Origin: Agromyces sp. LHK192 | GTDB lineage: Bacteria; Actinomycetota; Actinomycetes; Actinomycetales; Microbacteriaceae | Assembly: GCF_004006235.1 (NCBI RefSeq) | Contig: NZ_CP034753.1 | Coordinates: forward strand, 1,984,001-2,048,000 | Length of the DNA stretch: 64,000 nt | Direction: 5' to 3' | Part shown: piece after piece, positions 57,942 through 64,000 of the stretch | How the letters are laid out: each line of letters starts with the position of its first letter | Numbering within the stretch: position 1 is the first letter of the stretch | Program-made: the position numbers and the translations under genes | The notes under the pieces: model-generated | Told to the model about the DNA's origin: nothing | The model's input: the letters and a program-made list of their open reading frames with translations, nothing else | Database searches by the model: none

Positions 57942-58286
57942 ATGGCACGCGACGCAGCGGGCCGCCAAGATGACGGCAACGCGTTCACGCACTTCTTCGA
58001 CCGAGTCGATCGGGCACTCACCCCGGTCTTCGAGTCGCCGCCGGGTCCGACCGGCGAGGGGCCGCCCGCGCCGCCGAAGGACGACTCGCCCTGCCCGGTC
58101 TGCGGCGATCCGATGCACGCCCACCGCTTCGTTGAGGAGTACGGCGGGAACATCATCCTGATCTGCCCGACCGAGCGGCGGCTTCCGGAGCACGACGTCC
58201 AGGGGCCGTTCAACGAACTCGGGATGCCCGCCTCGGGTCGGCGGCTCGAGAAGTACGAGGCGTCGGCGGGGGAGCAGGGGGAGTAG
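57942..58286 (+). CDS. conserved small protein with a CxxC-HxH motif
   Basis: Not assigned to a known function. The 114-residue protein has a disordered Pro/Gly-rich segment (about 33-50) followed by DSPCPVCGDPMHAHRFVE, a CxxC plus His pair that could bind zinc, and a later LICPTERRLP cysteine. Three Cys and two His are enough for one zinc site. No signal peptide or membrane segment is seen. TACCAT at 57929-57934 sits seven bases before the ATG, giving a leaderless start. It is divergent from the SDR gene. Confidence 0.75.
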   Translation: MARDAAGRQDDGNAFTHFFDRVDRALTPVFESPPGPTGEGPPAPPKDDSPCPVCGDPMHAHRFVEEYGGNIILICPTERRLPEHDVQGPFNELGMPASGRRLEKYEASAGEQGE

Positions 58287-58359
58287 CAGTTCGCGGTCAT
58301 TCGTACCTGTGTTCGAATGGCTCGTCGAGCCCCATGGCTCGCTCGCCTAGGCTGGCGAG

Positions 58360-58578
58360 GTGCTCGTGCTCCTCGCCGTCCTCCTGCTCGTGAACGCCGC
58401 GTTCAATGTCATCGTCTGGCCGCGATTCCTCAAGCGCATCGCAGCCGACCCGCGTGCACGGGACGAGCAGGGGAGGCGCACGACCTTCTACACGGTGCAC
58501 GCCGTGCTCATCGGCATCGCGCTGCTGCTCGCGGTCGTGTCGGCGGCCGCGGCGGTCATTGCGCTCGTCGTCGCGTAG
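58360..58578 (+). CDS. small SCO4848-family membrane protein
   Basis: A 72-residue protein with two transmembrane helices (about 2-20 and 45-70) joined by a basic loop containing VWPRFLKRIAADPRARDE, the family signature. The FYTVHAVLIG motif opens the second helix. Members occur across Actinobacteria; the function is unknown. TAGGCT at 58348-58353 is six bases before the GTG start, so the mRNA is leaderless. Confidence 0.8.
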   Translation: MLVLLAVLLLVNAAFNVIVWPRFLKRIAADPRARDEQGRRTTFYTVHAVLIGIALLLAVVSAAAAVIALVVA

Positions 58579-58684
58579 TCACGCATCCTCGCTGGGGCGA
58601 TCGGGCTCCGACTGCCCGGGGCGCAGTGCCCGGTGAGTTCACAGTCGGCCGCTCGGACCGGCTGCTCGGGGAATACGTTCAGAC

Positions 58685-58698
58685 ATAATGTGCATTAT
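58685..58698. promoter_or_regulatory. orphan AT-rich palindrome
   Basis: ATAATG-TG-CATTAT, perfect six-base arms, in a roughly 70 percent GC region. It lies in the 188-base gap between two convergent genes and so serves neither as an obvious promoter. ATAATG reads as a -10-like element on both strands. The rest of 58579-58766 shows no gene. Confidence 0.35.
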
Positions 58699-58766
58699 CG
58701 GCGCTGATTAGAACTGCGCTTGAGCCGGCGGACGATCCGGACGAGAACGGGCGTCAGGTCACGCGG

Positions 58767-59140
58767 TCAATCGCCGGGACGCGTGCCGTCAGGTGCTGAT
58801 TGCCCGACGTCGGTCCAGACTTCGACCAGTTCGATGATCTGCTCGTCCGCAACGGTGAGGAACGATGCGACCTGGAACTCCTGCACCTCGTCGCCGGAAC
58901 GCCCGGTGACCCGGGCGCGGCCGACGGCCCGGTCTCCGACGGCGACCGCATCCTCGAGGAACATGTGTTCGAATCCGGGATACTCGGCGTTCAGTCGAAT
59001 CCAGGCGTCACGGCCGAATCGCTCGCCGGTGTGGACGAGCGTGCAGGTGAAGCGCTCGTGGAGCAGGTCGCCTAGCCGCGCCCAGTCGTGTGCGTCGATG
59101 GTCTCGACGAGGCGTTTCAGCGTCGTTTCGGCGTCCACGG

Positions 59141-59144
<4 letters not shown>
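58767..59144 (-). CDS. SnoaL/NTF2-like protein
   Basis: A 125-residue single-domain protein of the NTF2-like superfamily, which includes enzymes and binding proteins of many kinds. Its pattern fits the fold: an N-terminal helix with LKRLVETIDAHDWARLGDLL, the FTCTLVHTGERFGRD turn and a C-terminal beta sheet with IIELVEVWTDVG. No specific active site is recognised. The GTG start overlaps the stop of the UvrA-like gene (GTGA), so the two are cotranslated, which suggests a functional link. It ends with a short charged tail. Confidence 0.75.
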
Positions 59145-61489
<2,345 letters not shown>

Positions 61490-61547
61490 GGCACCATCAT
61501 GGCGGGCGCCGCCGACGCGCGGCGCATCGTCCTGCAGCACGGACGTC

Positions 61548-61958
61548 TCAGTTCGGCTGCTGGATGCGGACCATGTTGCCCGCGGGGTCGCGGAACGCGC
61601 AGTCCCTGACACCGTACGGCTGGTCGATGGGCTCCTGCGCGACCTCCGCACCGCTGGCGGCCACCTGGTCGAACGTGCCGTCGACGTCGGGCGTCGAGAG
61701 CACGATGCTGGCGTACGTGCCCTTCGCCATCATCTCCGCGACCATGCGCCGTTCCTCGTCGGTCGTGCCGGGGTCGGGCGTGGGCGGAGTGAGCACGATC
61801 GAGGTCTCCGGCTGACCGGTGGGTCCGAGGGTGATCCATCGCATGTTCTCGTAGCCGACGTCCTTGCGGACCTCGAACCCCAGGGTGTCGCGGTAGAACG
61901 CGAGGGATGCCTCGGGGTCGGTGTGCGGGAGGAACGTGTACTGAATCGTGATGTCCAT
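61548..61958 (-). CDS. VOC (glyoxalase/extradiol-dioxygenase fold) family protein
   Basis: A 136-residue vicinal-oxygen-chelate protein with two beta-alpha-beta-beta-beta modules. ASLAFYRDTLGFEVRKDV opens the first module and FRDPAGNMVRIQQP closes the second, as in most members. Possible metal ligands (His near 10, Glu near 51) are incomplete, so a binding protein or a resistance protein is as likely as an enzyme. TAGCGT (61966-61971, minus strand) lies seven bases before the ATG, a leaderless start. The UvrA-like gene follows on the same strand, 58 bases away. Confidence 0.8.
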   Translation of the reverse strand: MDITIQYTFLPHTDPEASLAFYRDTLGFEVRKDVGYENMRWITLGPTGQPETSIVLTPPTPDPGTTDEERRMVAEMMAKGTYASIVLSTPDVDGTFDQVAASGAEVAQEPIDQPYGVRDCAFRDPAGNMVRIQQPN

Positions 61959-61983
61959 GCGCGTCACGCTACGCGCGGGGCGC

Positions 61984-62027
61984 GGCATCCGCTTCTCGAT
62001 TCCTGATCGGATCCGGAAGCGGATGCC
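61984..62027 (-). terminator. terminator after the MFS gene, made of an inverted octamer pair
   Basis: Twelve-base perfect arms, GGCATCCGCTTC and GAAGCGGATGCC, around a 20-base loop, just after the MFS stop on the minus strand. Both arms contain the recurrent octamer GGCATCCG/CGGATGCC. Confidence 0.65.
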
Positions 62028-62036
62028 TCGAGTGGA

Positions 62037-63473
62037 TCAGCTGGCGAGCGCGCGCCGTCGCCGGCCCGCGGCGACGCCGGCGATCGCGATCACGACGCCC
62101 ACGGCGGCGACCACGATCGGGACGACGAGGGCGATCCGCGTCGCGTCGACCGGTCCGGCAGGCTCGGCGGCCATGAGCACCGCCCCGGTCGTTGCGAGGC
62201 CGATCGCGGCGCCGAACTGGAACGCCGTGTACAGCAGTCCCCCGCTGAGCCCCTGGTCGGCGTCGTCGACCCCCTCCGTCGCGGCCACCGTCAGCGGCCC
62301 GTAGGCGAACGTGAACGCCAGGCCGAGCGCGAGGAAGCTCGGGAACATCGCCGCGTACACCCAGTCGGCGCCGACCGGGAGGAACAGGAGGAAGGACGCC
62401 AGTGCGGCGGCCAGGCCGACGAGGATCGTCGGCCACAGCCCGAACCGGGCGACCAGTCGCGGCGTCAGGGTCGGCGCGAGGATCATGTCGATGCCCAGCA
62501 CCAGCAGCGCGAGGGCCGTGAGCAACGGCGACCAGCCACGGAACTCCTGCAGGTAGAGCACCACGATGAACTGGAATCCCATGAAGCCCGCCGCCAGCGC
62601 CGCTGCGCCGAGGTAGGCGCGCAACAGGGGCGCGCGGTCAAGGAAGCCCCGCGGGATGAGCGGGTCGGACGCGCGGCGCTCGATCGCCGCGAAGGCGACG
62701 AACCCGATCGCGCTCAGGGCCAGCAGCGACAGGCTGACGGCGGGCGCGGCGTGGGTCGACTGCTCGATGGCGGTGATGAGGGCGAGGAAGGCGCCGGTCG
62801 CGACGATCGCTCCGGCGACGTCGACCCGTCGCGCGGGTCCGACACCGGCGACCGTGTCGCGCGGCACGAGCACCGCCGCCAGCACGATCAGCACGGAGGT
62901 GACGACCACCGGGGCGAAGAACACCCACCGCCACCCGAACATCGTCAGGATGCCGCCGAGCACGAGGCCGACCGAGAACCCGGCCGCACCGATGCCGGCG
63001 TAGATCAGCAACGCCCGTGTGCGCTGCGCGCCCTCGGCGAACGAGGTCGTGATGATCGACAGCCCGGCAGGCATCATGAACGCCGCGGCCACGCCGGTCA
63101 CCGCACGTGCGGTGAGGAGCATCCACGACTCGGTCGCGACGCCGCCGAGCCCGGAGAAGAGGAGGAAGACGGCCATCGCCACGAGGAAGACCCGTCGCCG
63201 CCCGAGGAGGTCGGCGGCCCGGCCGCCGAGGAGCATGAACCCGCCGTAGGTGAGGATGTACGCGCTCACGACCCACTGCAGTTCGCCCGTCGCCAGCCCG
63301 AGGTCGGCGCGGATCACGGGCAGGGCGATGCCGAACATCGCGACGTCGACACCCTCGAGGAACGCGGCACCGCACAGGACGACGAGCAGACCCAGGGCTC
63401 GACCCCTGAGCCGGTCGAACTCCGGTGCGGTATCCGACGCCGGGACGGCGGTCGACGATGTGTCGATGGACAT
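62037..63473 (-). CDS. MFS transporter, DHA2 drug:H+ antiporter type
   Basis: Predicted proton-driven exporter with about 14 transmembrane segments in 478 residues, as in the DHA2 (EmrB/QacA) family. Motif A reads GGRAADLLGRRRVFL near 83-97, and the antiporter-type motif C is represented by the GxxxGxxxGG pattern in GFSVGLVLGGIL near 160. The substrate is unknown; organic cations, dyes or antibiotics are typical. GAGGAG precedes the ATG. It is divergent from an HxlR regulator, with a 42-base gap that holds an inverted repeat, so substrate-induced control is likely. Confidence 0.88.
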   Translation of the reverse strand: MSIDTSSTAVPASDTAPEFDRLRGRALGLLVVLCGAAFLEGVDVAMFGIALPVIRADLGLATGELQWVVSAYILTYGGFMLLGGRAADLLGRRRVFLVAMAVFLLFSGLGGVATESWMLLTARAVTGVAAAFMMPAGLSIITTSFAEGAQRTRALLIYAGIGAAGFSVGLVLGGILTMFGWRWVFFAPVVVTSVLIVLAAVLVPRDTVAGVGPARRVDVAGAIVATGAFLALITAIEQSTHAAPAVSLSLLALSAIGFVAFAAIERRASDPLIPRGFLDRAPLLRAYLGAAALAAGFMGFQFIVVLYLQEFRGWSPLLTALALLVLGIDMILAPTLTPRLVARFGLWPTILVGLAAALASFLLFLPVGADWVYAAMFPSFLALGLAFTFAYGPLTVAATEGVDDADQGLSGGLLYTAFQFGAAIGLATTGAVLMAAEPAGPVDATRIALVVPIVVAAVGVVIAIAGVAAGRRRRALAS

Positions 63474-63487
63474 GCGGTTCTCCTCAC

Positions 63488-63512
63488 GTGGTTACCTCTT
63501 GTGCCTGACCAC
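63488..63512. promoter_or_regulatory. candidate operator between the MFS gene and its HxlR regulator
   Basis: GTGGTTA (63488-63494) and TGACCAC (63506-63512) form a near-perfect inverted repeat with one mismatch and an 11-base spacer, filling most of the 42-base divergent gap. Its placement suits binding by the adjacent winged-helix regulator. Confidence 0.45.
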
Positions 63513-63515
63513 ATC

Positions 63516-64000
63516 ATGAGTGACCATTGGGGAATGACGGAAGACGGCACTTCGACGTCACCGGGTTACTCCCGGGGAACCATCGAACGGGACCGGTCGC
63601 ACCACGACGACCTCGAGGGCGGCCACGACGGCGGTGACTGGGACGCCTTCCAGTGGGATGCCCGCGAGGACTGCGAGGTCAGGCAGATCCTCGACCGGCT
63701 CGCCGACAAGTGGTCGCTGCTGGTCATCGCGCTCCTCGACGACCGGGTGATGCGCTTCTCCGAGCTCAAGCGCGTCATCGACGGCGTCAGTCAGCGGATG
63801 CTGACGGTGACGCTGCGCAACCTCGAGCGCGACGGGATGGTCCGACGGACCGTGTACCCGGTCGTCCCGCCCCGGGTCGAGTACGAGCTGACGGCCCTCG
63901 GACGCTCCCTGCACGCGACCGTCCAGGCCCTGGTCGCATGGACCGAGCAGCACCAGGCCGACGTCGCGACGGCGCGCGATGCCTACGACCGCGCCATCGA
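63516..64000 (+). CDS. HxlR-family winged-helix regulator (partial, cut by window end)
   Basis: DNA-binding regulator of the HxlR class, open to the last base of the window. The N-terminus (about 45 residues) is polar and rich in Asp, Gly and His. The family core follows: DCEVRQILDRLADKWSLLV, with the Cys typical of HxlR sensors, then FSELKRVIDGVSQRML as the recognition region and the wing VPPRVEYELTALGRSL. Two in-frame ATG codons (63516 and 63534) could be the start; neither has a clear ribosome site. It lies divergent from the MFS exporter and probably represses it. The C-terminus is missing. Confidence 0.8.
   Translation, partial: MSDHWGMTEDGTSTSPGYSRGTIERDRSHHDDLEGGHDGGDWDAFQWDAREDCEVRQILDRLADKWSLLVIALLDDRVMRFSELKRVIDGVSQRMLTVTLRNLERDGMVRRTVYPVVPPRVEYELTALGRSLHATVQALVAWTEQHQADVATARDAYDRAI

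Overview
The window is chromosomal DNA of a high-GC (roughly 70 percent by eye) Gram-positive actinobacterium. The gene content points to Microbacteriaceae: a homodimeric AceE, a type II fatty-acid operon headed by a PucR-type regulator, polyphosphate glucokinase, the glnA-glnE-glnA cluster, the qcrCAB/ctaCDEF supercomplex genes and a degenerate murT-gatD pair. An Agromyces-like genus is a guess, not a demonstration. I see no prophage, insertion sequence, CRISPR array or rRNA. The layout is mostly core metabolism with short gaps; no gene-free stretch clearly exceeds 300 bases.

Layout. 1-7.7 kb (minus): aceE, the regulator fasR and fabD-fabH-acpP-fabF, which link pyruvate oxidation to fatty-acid synthesis. 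7.9-13.3 kb: a peroxiredoxin, a DUF1345 membrane protein, tRNA-Val, a Nif3-like protein, a zinc-ribbon coiled-coil protein, the RNase P RNA gene, polyphosphate glucokinase and panB. 13.4-19.4 kb: nitrogen assimilation (glnA2, glnE, glnA1), with a four-half-site GlnR box in front of glnA1. 19.5-27.3 kb: RDD protein, DUF4191 protein, lipA/lipB, a membrane pseudokinase, a frame-shifted E2 gene and lpd, so lipoate synthesis sits beside lipoate-using enzymes. 27.4-39.8 kb: pepA, a PAC2 protein, sigA, murT-gatD, parE and parC, and a phosphodiesterase. 39.8-52 kb: erpA and the whole cytochrome bc1-aa3 supercomplex (ctaCDF, qcrB-qcrA-qcrC-ctaE), then trpD. 52-57.1 kb: glycerol and dihydroxyacetone use (glpK, glpF, dhaKLM). 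57.1-64 kb: accessory genes (SDR, small proteins, a UvrA-like ATPase with a SnoaL-like partner, VOC protein, and an MFS exporter with a divergent HxlR regulator cut by the window end).

The strongest leads are three. First, the MurT-GatD pair keeps its ligase P-loop, but GatD has Gly92 where the glutaminase nucleophile Cys should be, and neither protein has a cysteine. In a group-B peptidoglycan organism this suggests a repurposed D-glutamate alpha-carboxyl ligase. Second, the octamer CGGATGCC/GGCATCCG is strongly over-represented, and inverted pairs of it or of its core build five of the terminator hairpins, much as DNA uptake sequences do in Neisseria and Haemophilus. Third, the pyruvate/2-oxoglutarate dehydrogenase E2 gene is split by a one-base frameshift in its Ala-Pro linker, and a GTGA stop/start overlap lies exactly at the start of its subunit-binding domain.

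Many genes start 6-8 bases downstream of a TANNNT -10 box with no Shine-Dalgarno sequence, so leaderless translation appears common here. I used this to choose many starts.
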